A DNA stretch of 64,000 nt, taken from contig NZ_VYWO01000001.1 of assembly GCF_008726925.1 (NCBI RefSeq), positions 744,001-808,000 of the forward strand, written 5' to 3'. Position 1 is the first letter of the stretch, and every line of letters begins with the position of its first letter. This DNA comes from Aerococcus sanguinicola (lineage in GTDB: Bacteria; Bacillota; Bacilli; Lactobacillales; Aerococcaceae). The translations under genes and the position numbers were made by a program. Below the pieces are notes generated by a model. The model did not search any database and was not told where the DNA came from. It worked only from the letters and a program-made list of their open reading frames with translations. This document shows, one piece after another, positions 28,563-38,651 of this stretch.

Positions 28563-29279
28563 CTAAAAATCATCCCAATCCTCTTCACTTACTCTGGATT
28601 TCGCAGATTGGAAGCTAGGCCGCGGTCCGCGCGCATCTGATTCAGCATATTGATGACTATCTGGGCGCCCCATCCGTCCTTTGGCTTGGATGCGAGTCAA
28701 ATAGAATTGGCTCTGGGCTAAGCTGCGATAAGGTAAGATATAGACGGTCAGTAAGCCCGCACAGAAGAGATTGACCAGGTCCCAGCCTAAAAAACTCAAA
28801 TTCAAGCGCAGATAGGCCCATTTGCCGCCCTGCATGAGCCGTTCACTTTCCCGAATCGCGTCATTATAAGCCAGATCATCCTGGTCATTCAAAATAAAGG
28901 TCACCATACTGTAAGAAAGCGCCTTATAGATTCCCGGAAGAACAAATAAACAAGTCCAAAAAAAGATATAAATATATTGCAGAAGCTTAGTCATCCCATA
29001 GCGCCAGAAATTCTGGATCAAAGGGTTTAACAAGGTCTGGCCCCATTTGATCTCCTCACCTCGCCAATCCTGCAAAAAAATTTGCCGGTAAACGACGGAA
29101 CAAGCCTGGACGAGTAAATAGAGGAAAAAGGAAAAAATTAAGCCAAAGGGCCAAAAAATAGCAGGGGCTGAAGATAAAAAAGTTGTCAAGAGCATGTAGG
29201 CGATGCTGATCATCACGTAACGCGGCCAATTAGCCTGCATCCTTTGTCTCGCCTGCTCCTTCATGTCAGCGATTTCCAC
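28563..29279 (-). CDS. DUF975 family membrane protein
   Basis: A 238-residue protein with about five hydrophobic segments and the DUF975 pattern: an N-terminal MKEQARQRMQANWPRY amphipathic stretch, then IFFWTCLFVLPGIYKALSYSM and DAIRESERLMQGGKW. Function is unknown. The C-terminal 40 residues are polar and disordered-looking (SDARGPRPSF...). Start is GTG 29279, with AGGAGG 7 bases upstream. Confidence 0.82.
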   Translation of the reverse strand: MEIADMKEQARQRMQANWPRYVMISIAYMLLTTFLSSAPAIFWPFGLIFSFFLYLLVQACSVVYRQIFLQDWRGEEIKWGQTLLNPLIQNFWRYGMTKLLQYIYIFFWTCLFVLPGIYKALSYSMVTFILNDQDDLAYNDAIRESERLMQGGKWAYLRLNLSFLGWDLVNLFCAGLLTVYILPYRSLAQSQFYLTRIQAKGRMGRPDSHQYAESDARGPRPSFQSAKSRVSEEDWDDF

Positions 29280-29363
29280 TCTAGAACCTCCTTTTTAACT
29301 TACTATAGCAAATTAAGCCCCTGCCGCCTTCCGTCTTAAGGCTTATTTCTTAAACAAATCCTC

Positions 29364-30059
29364 CTAGTCATCGCGATTACCGCCAAATAAGAGGATAATT
29401 CGTAAAAGGGAGAGGGCAGAAGCTAAGGTTGCTGCGATATAGGTGTAAGCCGCTGCACGCAGGGTCTTCTTCACATAGGGCAGCTCAGCCGCCGATAAGA
29501 TCTGCCCCTCTTCTAAGATCGTTAAAGCCCGGTTAGAGGCATTGAATTCAACGGGCAGGGTCACTAAATGAAAGACTAGGGTTAGGGCAAAAAGTACAAT
29601 CCCTAATTTAATCAGGAAGCTATTCATACCAAAGAGGACACCCAGCATAAGGATAGGAAAAGACGCACTGGAACCAAAGTTAACAACTGGTACCAGGCGC
29701 TCCCTAAAGCGCATGAAGCTATAATCTTTGGCATCCTGGACTGCATGGCCACACTCATGGGCCGCCACACCGATAGCCGTCACGGAAGTCTTATTGTAAA
29801 CAGGCTCCGATAGACGGAGCACCTTGCCTCGGGGGTCGTAGTGGTCAGTGAGCTCGCCGGCAACGCCTTCGACTTGCACGTCATGAATGCCTGACTGCTG
29901 GAGAATATACTCCGCCACCTCACGTCCTGTAAAGCCCCGTTCATTCTGATACTTACTATATTTACGAAAGGTCCGGTTCACATTAGCACTAGCCAGGGCT
30001 GCGATCCCCATCCCAATTAGGACAAGGATAATCGTTCGGTCAAAAAAAGGGAAAAACAT
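29364..30059 (-). CDS. Zinc-dependent membrane metallopeptidase, YugP family
   Basis: A 231-residue membrane protein with one N-terminal and about three further hydrophobic segments. The zinc motif HECGH is in GVAAHECGHAVQDA near residue 108, and LPVEFNASNRALTILEE matches the YugP (neutral zinc metallopeptidase 2) family. Its physiological substrate is unknown. Confidence 0.87.
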   Translation of the reverse strand: MFFPFFDRTIILVLIGMGIAALASANVNRTFRKYSKYQNERGFTGREVAEYILQQSGIHDVQVEGVAGELTDHYDPRGKVLRLSEPVYNKTSVTAIGVAAHECGHAVQDAKDYSFMRFRERLVPVVNFGSSASFPILMLGVLFGMNSFLIKLGIVLFALTLVFHLVTLPVEFNASNRALTILEEGQILSAAELPYVKKTLRAAAYTYIAATLASALSLLRIILLFGGNRDD

Positions 30060-30107
30060 CCGATATCACTCCTTCATCAATCTTTCTACTAGTATAACGA
30101 ATTTTGG

Positions 30108-31052
30108 TCAATTTAACGACTCTTTCAATCGCTCATCTAGTAAATCCATGACTTCCTCTTGTTCAGGCATGGCATAGAGGTAGAAATCAGCTGGCATTAA
30201 ATCGAAACGATAAAAACGGCAAGCTACCCCCTTAGCCCGCAAACGCCGGTAGGTTCGAAGACTAGCCGCTTGCTCACTATCCTCAGTGCCAACAATAAAG
30301 TCCGTTGCCGGTTCCCGGCTGAATTCTGTTTGGTCTAGCAGGGCGTCAAGGGCTTCTGCGTCAAAGGCTTCTTCCATCACTTGGTCCTCTAGTCCCCCTC
30401 CCAGCTCAGCCCCTCCACTGGCGAACCAGGGGGAGAGGAGGACTTGCCCTTCTAAGCCTTCTTGGAAGTAGGGAGCTAGGGCCAGGGAAAAGACTGCCCC
30501 TGACTCACTAGCAAGGAAATGAAATGCATGCACGTCTTTATCCCTTAAAATCTCTTGGACGAGCTCCTTCAGTCGGTCAGCCTCTGCATCGACTTTTCTT
30601 AGGGTTAAGGGCTGGATGACCGGGATATAGCAGCGCAGCTGGAGGCGGTCAACCACTTGCTTTAAGAAGTGCCACTCCCGGTCAGTAACCGCTTTAACCC
30701 GCTTACCGCCATGCCAGTAGATAAGGGCGGGCCCTCCTTGGCTGTTGGCTCCAAGCATTTCATAATAAGGGCCAGCCTCTGTCTGCTTCAGGTCCATATT
30801 ATAACGGGCAGCTTGGTCAGGATCCAACAAGCCATCTCCTAATTCCTTGCTTTGACGGCTAAGTTTTTCTTGGACTTGGTCCGAGCTTTGCCAGTAATCC
30901 TTGGCCTGGGCTAATTTATGTTTGTCACTCAGGAGCTTACTTCTCACACTCCGCCCCTGACTTAGGGCATGGTAAGCATAGCCCAATCCTGTCAAAGCCA
31001 GGGCATAAGCCAGGCGCCACACACGTTTTTGATTAGATGAATGTCTTCCCAT
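30108..31052 (-). CDS. Putative alpha/beta hydrolase, membrane-anchored
   Basis: A 314-residue protein with an N-terminal hydrophobic anchor (VWRLAYALALTGLGYAYHAL). Later features suggest an alpha/beta-hydrolase fold: ALIYWHGGKR resembles the oxyanion HGG motif, and HFLASESGAVFSLALA looks like a nucleophile elbow with Ser in SESGA. The remaining similarity to esterases is weak and I see no clear acid and His partner, so enzyme activity is not assured. It is divergent from the ykyA-like gene. Confidence 0.6.
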   Translation of the reverse strand: MGRHSSNQKRVWRLAYALALTGLGYAYHALSQGRSVRSKLLSDKHKLAQAKDYWQSSDQVQEKLSRQSKELGDGLLDPDQAARYNMDLKQTEAGPYYEMLGANSQGGPALIYWHGGKRVKAVTDREWHFLKQVVDRLQLRCYIPVIQPLTLRKVDAEADRLKELVQEILRDKDVHAFHFLASESGAVFSLALAPYFQEGLEGQVLLSPWFASGGAELGGGLEDQVMEEAFDAEALDALLDQTEFSREPATDFIVGTEDSEQAASLRTYRRLRAKGVACRFYRFDLMPADFYLYAMPEQEEVMDLLDERLKESLN

Positions 31053-31246
31053 ATTTTCTCTCCTTCGCTCACTTTGCTTTCATTATAATCATTTTACTCT
31101 CTGGCTCCCACCGTCTTAGGACGGATTATCTGGTGTTTTATAGGAGAATATTAAGGGTTTATACTTTTCACTTTTAAATGACTAACATTTCTTATATACT
31201 TAATAACTGATATACATTTTTATAAAATTTTAATGAGGTGAACATT

Positions 31247-31864
31247 TTGAAGAAACGATTGAAATGGGTGCTAGCAGCTAGTAGCCTCTTCTTCCTCGGC
31301 GCCTGCTCGTCCAGTCCAGAAGCAAGCGTGGATAAATTGTACGATTCTGCCGCAACAATGACAGGCTCGCTCAACCATCTCCAAGTGGGAGAAGACAAAC
31401 TGCAAGAAGCCTTCGACCATGATATAGCGGCTGATGAAAGCTTGAAAAGCCTGAGCCAGCGCGGCAGCGAAACCCAACAAAACCTTTCCTACCGGGAAAA
31501 GAATTACGAGCAATTAAAGTCAGCTTTCGATGACTTTAGCCAGAGCATGCAGGCCTTAGAAGAAGGCAAAAATTCTTCTGATGAAGCAGCCTATGCCCAT
31601 ACAGATGTGGCGGAACCTGCCCAGACTGTGATTGATAACCTATCCGCCTACTTGGATAGCTACCAACAAATGCTCGACAAGGAAAGCGACTACTACCAGT
31701 CCCTCAAATCGGAGGAGGCTAACTTTGAGACCTTCCAAGGCGGGATGAAAGAAATCAACCAATTACATCAACAAGCCCAAGACAAGCTAAAGGCAAGTGA
31801 AAAAGCCTTGGAAACCCTCAACCAGTTAAGCGAGCAAAGAAAGGAGGCCGACAATGGCAAATAG
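31247..31864 (+). CDS. YkyA-type cell-wall-binding lipoprotein
   Basis: A 205-residue lipoprotein. I chose TTG 31247 (MKKRLKWVLAASSLFFLGAC), with GAGGTG 6 bases upstream, over GTG 31238, which has no ribosome site. The lipobox is LGAC. The mature part is helical and coiled-coil-like (KLQEAFDHDIAADESLKSLS and following), matching the putative cell-wall-binding lipoprotein family of Bacillus YkyA. Its end overlaps the next gene by 11 bases, so the two are coupled. Confidence 0.8.
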   Translation: MKKRLKWVLAASSLFFLGACSSSPEASVDKLYDSAATMTGSLNHLQVGEDKLQEAFDHDIAADESLKSLSQRGSETQQNLSYREKNYEQLKSAFDDFSQSMQALEEGKNSSDEAAYAHTDVAEPAQTVIDNLSAYLDSYQQMLDKESDYYQSLKSEEANFETFQGGMKEINQLHQQAQDKLKASEKALETLNQLSEQRKEADNGK

Positions 31865-33146
31865 AGGCCCAGAAAATCGAAAAAAACAAGTTAGAAAAGA
31901 AAAAAATAATTCTTGGAAGATTATTTCTGCCGCTTTGATGGCGATCCTTGTTGTCGCTATTTTAGGTATTTTATTATTCCGCAACGTCTTCTCCTCAGCA
32001 GGCAATACGGACTACCAAAAGGCTGACGTCTCGACAACGGACTTACAGGTTTACGACCAAAAACTGATCGGCCGACCAGCCACCCTCCCCTCTCGATTCT
32101 ATGTGGATAGTGGCGTCGACATTGCCTATCCTAAAGAAGGGGTCAAAGGGATCTACCTCTCAGCGACAGGGATGGGAACACCCAAGCTCCTCCAAGATAA
32201 CATTAACTTAATTGACAACAGCGGCTTAAACTCAGTCGTGATCGATGTGAAGTCAGACTGGGGATCCATCACTACCCCACTTGAATCGGATAATCCATTG
32301 ATTGGTAAATTCCTCGACCAAACCTTCGATGTCAAAGAAATGATGAAAATTTTTGAAGACAAGCAGATCTACCCCATTGCTCGGATTACAACTTTCAAGG
32401 ATACCTTTGCCGCAGAAGAACACCCTGAGTGGAGCTTCAAGCGTTCCAATGGTGAGATTTGGAAGGACGCTAGCGGGCAGACCTTCCTGAACCCTTACAA
32501 CAAAGAAACTTGGGACTATATTGTCGATGTGGCCCAAGCTGCAGCCAAGGCCGGCTTCAAGGACATCCAATTCGACTATGTCCGCTTCCCTGAAGGCTTT
32601 GAAACTTTCGGTACGAGCTTAGACTATGACATGGGGGATTACGCAGAATACGGTAAAGACAGTATCGAAGCCCGGCAACAGGCGATTACGGACTTCTTAG
32701 CCTATGCCCATGATGCCCTCCAACCTTACGGCGTCAATGTGTCTGCTGATATCTTTGGCTATGTAACGACCACTGGGAGTGCCCCTGGTATTGGCCAAAA
32801 CTACCACGATATCGCCGAACAAGTGGACGCTATCTCAGCCATGATTTATCCAAGTCACTGGAATAATGGGGATTTCGGTCTGGCTGCTCCTGACTTAGAA
32901 CCATACAAGGTAGTGGACATTTATACGCAAGCTGAATTAGACCAGTTAGAACAAGTCCAAGATAAACCGATTGTTCGTCCATGGCTCCAAGCCTTTACAG
33001 CTTCCTACTTAGGTTCAGGCAACTACAAAGAATATGATGCCCAAGCCTACCAGGATCAAATTGATGCCCTTGCCAAACATGGTGTCAATGAATACCTCTT
33101 CTGGAACGCTGCCAATGAATACAACCCTAATGTTGATTATAAATAA
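31854..33146 (+). CDS. Putative glycoside hydrolase (DUF4015), membrane-anchored
   Basis: A 430-residue protein with one N-terminal membrane anchor (IISAALMAILVVAILGILLF) after a basic start, and an extracellular TIM-barrel-like DUF4015 domain: GVKGIYLSATGMGTPKLLQ, SVVIDVKSDWG, IYPIARITTFKD, FKDIQFDYVRFPEGF, NVSADIFGYVT, ISAMIYPSHWNNGDFG. The FDYVRFPEG segment is the family hallmark. The substrate is probably a cell-envelope glycan, but none is proven. It is coupled to the lipoprotein gene before it. Confidence 0.88.
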   Translation: MANRGPENRKKQVRKEKNNSWKIISAALMAILVVAILGILLFRNVFSSAGNTDYQKADVSTTDLQVYDQKLIGRPATLPSRFYVDSGVDIAYPKEGVKGIYLSATGMGTPKLLQDNINLIDNSGLNSVVIDVKSDWGSITTPLESDNPLIGKFLDQTFDVKEMMKIFEDKQIYPIARITTFKDTFAAEEHPEWSFKRSNGEIWKDASGQTFLNPYNKETWDYIVDVAQAAAKAGFKDIQFDYVRFPEGFETFGTSLDYDMGDYAEYGKDSIEARQQAITDFLAYAHDALQPYGVNVSADIFGYVTTTGSAPGIGQNYHDIAEQVDAISAMIYPSHWNNGDFGLAAPDLEPYKVVDIYTQAELDQLEQVQDKPIVRPWLQAFTASYLGSGNYKEYDAQAYQDQIDALAKHGVNEYLFWNAANEYNPNVDYK

Positions 33147-33157
33147 ACCATAGCTTC

Positions 33158-33197
33158 CTTGCCTTCTGATGACTATCAGGGGCAAGGATTTTTTTAT
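33158..33197 (+). terminator. Terminator after the DUF4015 gene
   Basis: Stem CCTTGCC/GGCAAGG with a T run about 20 bases after the stop codon. A second, T-less hairpin ATAATCTGCGCC/GGCGCAGATTAT follows at 33209-33246 and is unexplained. Confidence 0.72.
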
Positions 33198-33287
33198 CTT
33201 TTAAAAATAATCTGCGCCTCTAATGCTTTTATGGCGCAGATTATCTCATTTTCTTATTATTTATGGCTAAATTTTAATGAAAAAGCT

Positions 33288-33302
33288 TTGAAAGCGTTTT
33301 AT
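33288..33302. promoter_or_regulatory. cre-like site upstream of gcvT
   Basis: TTGAAAGCGTTTTAT matches the CcpA cre consensus WTGNAANCGNWNNCW at all but one fixed position. TTGAAA in it could also be a -35 box with TAGTAT 16 bases downstream, so CcpA binding would block gcv transcription. I see no glycine riboswitch in the leader. Confidence 0.4.
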
Positions 33303-33363
33303 TTTATGATAGTATTAGCTTGTAACTTTTAATTGCAAATAAATTTAAGGAGGGAAACGTATA

Positions 33364-34476
33364 GTGAGCGTTAATTTAGAAGGACTTAAACACAGTCCAC
33401 TCTTCGATTATTATGTGGAACAAGGGTTAAACCTCACCGATTTTGGGGGTTGGGCTTTGCCTATCCAATTTACCTCTCAAATCGATGAACACCACGCTGT
33501 ACGTAACAAGGTTGGCTTATTTGAGACCTCACATATGGGAGAAATCATTGTCAAGGGTGAAGAAGCAGAAAACTTCCTCAACTCCTTGATTACTAACGAC
33601 CTCAGTAAGTGTTCGGTTAACCAAGCCCAGTATACGGCAGTCGTTAAAGAAGATGGTGGGACACTCGATGACCTCATTAACTACCGCAAGGCGGAAGATG
33701 AATTCATGGTCACCCCTAACGGTGCCAATAAAGATAAGATTCTAGCCTGGCTAAACGAACATAATGATGGTCAAGTTGAAATCACCGATATTTCTGACCA
33801 AGTCGGCTTAATTCCTATTCAAGGGCCAAAAGCTCAAGCTGTATTGGAAAAAGTAACAGACGCAGACCTTGACAGCATTAAGCCTTTCCACTTCTTAGAT
33901 GACCAAACCGTAGCCGGAATTGACCATGTCATGATTTCACGGACAGGTTATACGGGTGAAGATGGCTTTGAACTTTACTTAAAATGGGAAGATACCGCTG
34001 ATTTATGGAAAGCATTGCTTGAAGCTGGGGAAGAATTCGGTATTCAAGAATGCGGCCTCGGTGCTCGAGACACCTTACGCTTAGAAGGTGGGATGTGCTT
34101 ATACGGCCAAGACTTAAGCGAAGACATCAATCCTCTTGAAGGCGGCATCGGCTTTGCGGTAAAAGTTGACAAAGACGTGCCTTTCATTGGCCAAGACTAT
34201 CTGAAAGCCCAAAAAGAAGGCGAACAAAAGCGTCAATCACGCGGCTTTGAACTCACTGGTAAAGGTATTGCCCGTGAAGGCTATACCGTTTATAACAAAG
34301 ATGGCGAAGAAATCGGCTTTGTGACTTCTGGAACGAAATCACCAACATTTGGCAAGTCAATCGGCTATATGATTGTGGACAAGGGAGCAACCGAATTAGG
34401 GGATGAAGTCCTGATCCAAGTACGGAAGAAACAAGTCCCTGCTGAAGTTTGCAAGAAAGATTGGTTACGCCGCTAA
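33364..34476 (+). CDS. gcvT: Glycine cleavage T-protein (aminomethyltransferase)
   Basis: A 370-residue aminomethyltransferase: FGGWALPIQF, MGEIIVKGEEA, ISRTGYTGEDGFELY, LGARDTLRLEGGMCLYGQDL. It moves the aminomethyl carbon from lipoyl-GcvH to tetrahydrofolate and releases ammonia. Start is GTG 33364, after AAGGAGGG. It is first in the series gcvT-gcvH-gcvPA-gcvPB; the lipoamide dehydrogenase (L-protein) is not in the window. Confidence 0.96.
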   Translation: MSVNLEGLKHSPLFDYYVEQGLNLTDFGGWALPIQFTSQIDEHHAVRNKVGLFETSHMGEIIVKGEEAENFLNSLITNDLSKCSVNQAQYTAVVKEDGGTLDDLINYRKAEDEFMVTPNGANKDKILAWLNEHNDGQVEITDISDQVGLIPIQGPKAQAVLEKVTDADLDSIKPFHFLDDQTVAGIDHVMISRTGYTGEDGFELYLKWEDTADLWKALLEAGEEFGIQECGLGARDTLRLEGGMCLYGQDLSEDINPLEGGIGFAVKVDKDVPFIGQDYLKAQKEGEQKRQSRGFELTGKGIAREGYTVYNKDGEEIGFVTSGTKSPTFGKSIGYMIVDKGATELGDEVLIQVRKKQVPAEVCKKDWLRR

Positions 34477-34570
34477 TTAAAGCGTTTTATTGAGTTCATT
34501 AAAATTTTATTATACAATATAAGTGTCACTTGACTGAGTGACGAATAAACTATAGAAAGAGGCAAGGAAA

Positions 34571-34936
34571 ATGGCTAAATTTTATACTGAAGAACACGAA
34601 TGGTTAGAAATTGATGGTAAGAAGGTTCGTATCGGCTTATCCGACTATGCAGTAGAACAATTAGGTGAAATTGTATACGTTGAACTTCCTGATGTAGATG
34701 ATGAAGTTGAAGCAGAAGAAGATTTCTCATCTGTAGAATCCGTTAAATCAACTTCTGAAGTTTATGCACCAGCAGATGGTAAAATTGTAGAAGTTAATGA
34801 ACGCTTAGATGACGAACCTGAATTCATGAATGAATCACCAGCAGACGCTTGGATTGCAGTCATTGAAACAGAAGAAGAAATTGACACTTCTGACTTCATG
34901 GACGAAGCAGCTTATAAAGAATTTACTGCTGAATAA
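34571..34936 (+). CDS. gcvH: Glycine cleavage H-protein
   Basis: A 121-residue lipoyl carrier: MAKFYTEEHEWLEIDG, IGLSDYAVEQLGEIVYVELP and the lipoyl lysine in SSVESVKSTSEVYAP. It shuttles the aminomethyl group among P, T and L proteins. A terminator follows, so it can be expressed more than the P subunits. Its codon use (many GAA, TTA) suggests high expression. Confidence 0.97.
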   Translation: MAKFYTEEHEWLEIDGKKVRIGLSDYAVEQLGEIVYVELPDVDDEVEAEEDFSSVESVKSTSEVYAPADGKIVEVNERLDDEPEFMNESPADAWIAVIETEEEIDTSDFMDEAAYKEFTAE

Positions 34937-34953
34937 GCCCTTTTAAAAAAAGT

Positions 34954-34986
34954 AACGGGTTCAGCCCCACTGAACCCGTTTTCTTA
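34954..34986 (+). terminator. Terminator between gcvH and gcvPA
   Basis: Perfect 11-bp stem AACGGGTTCAG/CTGAACCCGTT, 5-base loop, then TTTCTT. It may trim read-through into the P-protein genes. Confidence 0.85.
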
Positions 34987-35027
34987 AATAAAAAAGCTAT
35001 AATCGATAAACAAAGGATGTGAATCTA

Positions 35028-36392
35028 GTGTCAGATTACAAACACCGCTACTTACCGGTTACTGAAGAAGACCGGAAAGAAATGCTTGAAACCATCGGAG
35101 TGAAAAGCGTTGATGAGCTTTTTGAAGATATTCCAGCCTCTGTTCGAGATTCTGTCAAAGAAGCCTTCAAGCAATTGCCAGAAGCGCTCACTGAAAGTGA
35201 ATTAAAGAAATACGCTGCTGAAATCGCAGCTAAGAATGTGAACGCTGATGACTATGCCTACTTCCTTGGCGCAGGAACTTACGATCATTTCATTCCCGCT
35301 GTTGTCAATTCTATCACACAACGCCAAGAATTTCTAACAGCTTACACCCCTTATCAACCAGAAGCTAGCCAAGGGGAACTCCAAGCCCTCTTTGAATACC
35401 AAACCATGTTGGCTGAGCTCACTGGGATGTACGTTACTAATGACTCGACTTATGATGGTTTTGTTTCCTTAGGTGAAGCTTGTAACCTTGCAACCAAACA
35501 AGCTAAACGAGATAAAGTCCTTCTTTCGATGGGTGTCCATCCCCAAGGCCGTGAAGTCCTTCATACTTATGGTTATGGTATGGACTATGAAGTTGAAGAT
35601 ATCCCACTCAAGGGTGATGTAACGGATTTCGACAAATTAAAAGAAGCTTTCTCTGCTGATGAAGTCGGCGCAGTCGTTGTCCAATACCCTAACTTCCTAG
35701 GTTCCATCGAAGATCTTAAAGCGATTAAGGAATTAATGGAAGGGTCGAAAGCCCTCTTAGTTGTTTCAGCTAATCCGCTTGCCCTAGGCGTATTAGAAAG
35801 CCCAGGTGCCTTAGGCGCAGATATTGTTGTCGGCGACACCCAACCATTTGGGATTCCAATGTCCTTCGGTGGTCCACATGCTGGTTATATCGCAACCACT
35901 AAGAAATATATGCGGAAGCTGCCTAGTCGTATCATTGGTCAAACCGTAGATGCCAATGGCCAACGCGGCTATGCCATGACCATGCAGACACGTGAGCAAC
36001 ATATCCGCCGCGAAAAAGCTACTTCTAATATGTCTTCTAACCAAGGTCTGATGGCCCTCACTTCAGCGATCTTCATGTCTGCTGTAGGTAAAGAAGGCAT
36101 TATCGAAATGGCCAAACGCAACATCAACAAAGCACACTATCTGGCCCAATCCCTTAAAGCTAAAGGTTTTGACGTCTTAAATGAAAGCGCATTCTTTAAT
36201 GAATTCATTGTTGACTTAAAACAACCTGTTGCAGAGGTGAATAAAGCCCTCCTTGACAAAGGCTTTGTTGGGGGCTACGACGTCTCTGAAGTATACGGCC
36301 AAGATAATACCGTCCTTCTGTGCGCTACGGAAAAGAGAACAAAAGAAGAGATTGATGCTTTTGTTGAAGCTCTCGTGGAGGTGACGAAATAA
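35028..36392 (+). CDS. gcvPA: Glycine dehydrogenase (decarboxylating) subunit 1
   Basis: A 454-residue N-terminal half of the split P-protein: [78 protein letters not shown]. With subunit 2 it decarboxylates glycine and loads H-protein. I favour GTG 35028 ([10 protein letters not shown]) over GTG 35019, where the spacing to AAAGG is too short. It overlaps gcvPB by one base. Confidence 0.95.
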   Translation: MSDYKHRYLPVTEEDRKEMLETIGVKSVDELFEDIPASVRDSVKEAFKQLPEALTESELKKYAAEIAAKNVNADDYAYFLGAGTYDHFIPAVVNSITQRQEFLTAYTPYQPEASQGELQALFEYQTMLAELTGMYVTNDSTYDGFVSLGEACNLATKQAKRDKVLLSMGVHPQGREVLHTYGYGMDYEVEDIPLKGDVTDFDKLKEAFSADEVGAVVVQYPNFLGSIEDLKAIKELMEGSKALLVVSANPLALGVLESPGALGADIVVGDTQPFGIPMSFGGPHAGYIATTKKYMRKLPSRIIGQTVDANGQRGYAMTMQTREQHIRREKATSNMSSNQGLMALTSAIFMSAVGKEGIIEMAKRNINKAHYLAQSLKAKGFDVLNESAFFNEFIVDLKQPVAEVNKALLDKGFVGGYDVSEVYGQDNTVLLCATEKRTKEEIDAFVEALVEVTK

Positions 36393-37882
36393 TGACTGCA
36401 TCTACTGAATATAATCAAACGATCTTTGAAATTTCTCGTCCTGGACGTCGCGCCATTAGTTTACCTAAGAATGACGTTGAGGAATATGATTTGACTCAGG
36501 ACATTCCTGACCATCTCGTCCGTAAAGAACCAGCCCGCCTACCTGAAGTTTCAGAACTCCAATTATTACGGCACTACACCCTACTTTCTAACCGTAACTT
36601 CGGTCTTGAAACTGGCTTCTATCCGCTCGGTTCTTGTACCATGAAATACAATCCAAAAATTAATGAAGTCTTGGCAGCCCTACCTGGTTTCGCCCAAGTT
36701 CACCCGCTTCAACCAAGTGAAACAGCCCAAGGGTCGCTTGAAGTGCTCTATCAACTCCAAGAGATGATCAAGCTGATCACTGGGATGGATGAAGTCACCA
36801 TGCAACCTTGTGCCGGAGCACACGGCGAATGGGCTGGGATGTTAACCATTAAAGCCTACCATGACCACAATGGTGAGTTGGAACAACGCCGGAATATCTT
36901 AATCCCAGACTCCGCTCACGGGACCAACCCTGCCACAGCAGCAATCGGTGGTTTCAACGTGATTGAAGTGAAATCTAATCCTGAAGGGACAATCGATGTG
37001 GATGCCGTACGTGCAGCGGTTGGCCCAGATACCGCAGGGATGATGATTACTAATCCAAGTACAGCAGGCCTATTTGAACACGATATCCTTGAAATTGCCG
37101 AAATCATCCATGAAGCTGGCGGCTTACTCTACTATGATGGGGCCAACTCTAACGCGATCTTAGGCCATACCCGCCCAGGCGACATGGACTTCGATATCGT
37201 CCACTTGAACCTGCACAAGACCTTCTCAGGTCCTCACGGTGGTGGTGGCCCAGGCTCTGGCCCAATTGGAGTGAAGAAAGAACTAGCTCCCTTCTTGCCA
37301 GTCCCTCGGATTGAAAAAGAAGGCGACGAGTATGTTCTTAATAGTAACTACCCAGACTCATATGGCCGCTTGAAGGCTTACTTCGGTAACTTCGGCGTTA
37401 ACTTGAAGGCATGGGCATATATCTTAACTTATGGTGGCGAAGGCCTGACCCAAGTCTCTGAAGACGCCGTACTTAATGCCAACTATCTGAAAGCCCGCTT
37501 AGAAGATTACTATTACGTGCCATTCAAACAACATTGTAAGCACGAATTCGTGATTGACTGTACCCCTCAGAAGAAATTGGGTGCCAATGCTAAGGACGTT
37601 GCCAAACGCCTCTTAGACCATAACATCCATGCACCAACAACTTACTTCCCATTAATCGTTCATGAATGCTTGATGATTGAGCCAACCGAGACCGAACACA
37701 AGGAATCGCTCGACCACTTCTGCGATGTCATGATTAAGATTGCTAAGGAAGTTGAGGAAGACGCTGAAATCGTCAACACAGCCCCACATAATACACCAGT
37801 TGCTCGCTTAGACGAAGCTCAAGCAGCTCGTAAGATTATCGTGACTTACGATTTCGACCAATTAGAAACTGAAGACAAATAA
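36392..37882 (+). CDS. gcvPB: Glycine dehydrogenase (decarboxylating) subunit 2
   Basis: A 496-residue PLP subunit: [50 protein letters not shown], and the PLP lysine in [20 protein letters not shown]. It is coupled to gcvPA through a TAATG overlap. Together with gcvT and gcvH it gives all glycine cleavage parts except L-protein. Confidence 0.97.
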   Translation: MTASTEYNQTIFEISRPGRRAISLPKNDVEEYDLTQDIPDHLVRKEPARLPEVSELQLLRHYTLLSNRNFGLETGFYPLGSCTMKYNPKINEVLAALPGFAQVHPLQPSETAQGSLEVLYQLQEMIKLITGMDEVTMQPCAGAHGEWAGMLTIKAYHDHNGELEQRRNILIPDSAHGTNPATAAIGGFNVIEVKSNPEGTIDVDAVRAAVGPDTAGMMITNPSTAGLFEHDILEIAEIIHEAGGLLYYDGANSNAILGHTRPGDMDFDIVHLNLHKTFSGPHGGGGPGSGPIGVKKELAPFLPVPRIEKEGDEYVLNSNYPDSYGRLKAYFGNFGVNLKAWAYILTYGGEGLTQVSEDAVLNANYLKARLEDYYYVPFKQHCKHEFVIDCTPQKKLGANAKDVAKRLLDHNIHAPTTYFPLIVHECLMIEPTETEHKESLDHFCDVMIKIAKEVEEDAEIVNTAPHNTPVARLDEAQAARKIIVTYDFDQLETEDK

Positions 37883-37904
37883 GTTTTGCTGAAAATGATC
37901 AAAC

Positions 37905-37944
37905 GAAAAAAAGGAGCTTGGCTTAGGCCAGGCTCCTTTTGATT
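37905..37944. terminator. Bidirectional terminator between gcvPB and the DUF4230 gene
   Basis: Stem AAAAGGAGC/GCTCCTTTT with inner TGGC/GCCA pairing and A/T flanks, between converging genes. Confidence 0.82.
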
Positions 37945-38540
37945 TAAAAACGAACATCTACTTGATAATTCTCATGAATTTCAGGGTCCATGTTGAGCAA
38001 GTCTTCAACTGCTGCTTGGGCTTGCTTTTCTGCTTCTTCTAATAAGCCCTTGTCGACAGCCTTCTTTTCCGCCGTTTTCTTTTGCTCATTTGAGAACTTG
38101 CTGTAGTCTTCGACCTTGACTTGGTTGAAGATACTGGCTTCCTCGTCAAAGACCTTAACTGAATCCGAATCAATTTCATGGGATAAGATTTTGGCCTTAG
38201 GTAGTTTAACCTGGATCCTATCCCCATTCACGGCAATCTCTGCTTCTGTCAGGTCAACCCCGGCATGGATAATCCCATCATAAGAAACAATGAATTTTTT
38301 ATTGGTAAAAGGCAGCTTAAGCCCGTAAAATTCACGGTCATTTTCATAAGCTCCCGTATTGGTATAGAAATACTTGCTCGTCGTCAGCTCCTTAGCTTCT
38401 TCTAGACGGTTGCCAACCAGTTCAGAAGTGATCTCTTCCTCACCATCTACACTGACATGCTGCCCCAAAGCAAAGGCTAGCCCCAACAGGACCAAGCCAG
38501 CGAGGACAAGGCCTCCTATTGATTTTTTACTTAAGCGCAT
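37944..38540 (-). CDS. DUF4230 domain protein, membrane-anchored
   Basis: A 198-residue protein with an N-terminal membrane anchor (IGGLVLAGLVLLGLAFALG) and one DUF4230 domain: ELTTSKYFYTNTGAY, PFTNKKFIVSYDGIIHAGVDL, VKLPKAKILSHEIDSDSVKV. The domain sits outside the membrane; no function is known for the family. The C-terminal part is helical and Lys/Glu-rich. It stands alone between gcv and the metal transporter. Confidence 0.82.
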   Translation of the reverse strand: MRLSKKSIGGLVLAGLVLLGLAFALGQHVSVDGEEEITSELVGNRLEEAKELTTSKYFYTNTGAYENDREFYGLKLPFTNKKFIVSYDGIIHAGVDLTEAEIAVNGDRIQVKLPKAKILSHEIDSDSVKVFDEEASIFNQVKVEDYSKFSNEQKKTAEKKAVDKGLLEEAEKQAQAAVEDLLNMDPEIHENYQVDVRF

Positions 38541-38604
38541 ATGACACCTCTTTTGCTTGATAATCTCGCCTTCATTCTACCATCCTTAGAAGACCTTACC
38601 CAAG

Positions 38605-38651
38605 CAAAAAATGCTTACTCAGCTAAAAATCAGCCCTAGGACCTAGCTGAG
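38605..38651 (-). terminator. Terminator after the mtsC-type permease genes
   Basis: Minus-strand stem CTCAGCTA/TAGCTGAG followed by GTAAGCATTTTTTG. It overlaps the stop codon of the preceding gene. Confidence 0.6.

Noticed and set aside
33147..33363. Glycine riboswitch ahead of gcvT
   Set aside because: The roughly 200-nt gap lacks the tandem glycine aptamer core; only a terminator, a short hairpin and promoter-like sequence are seen.
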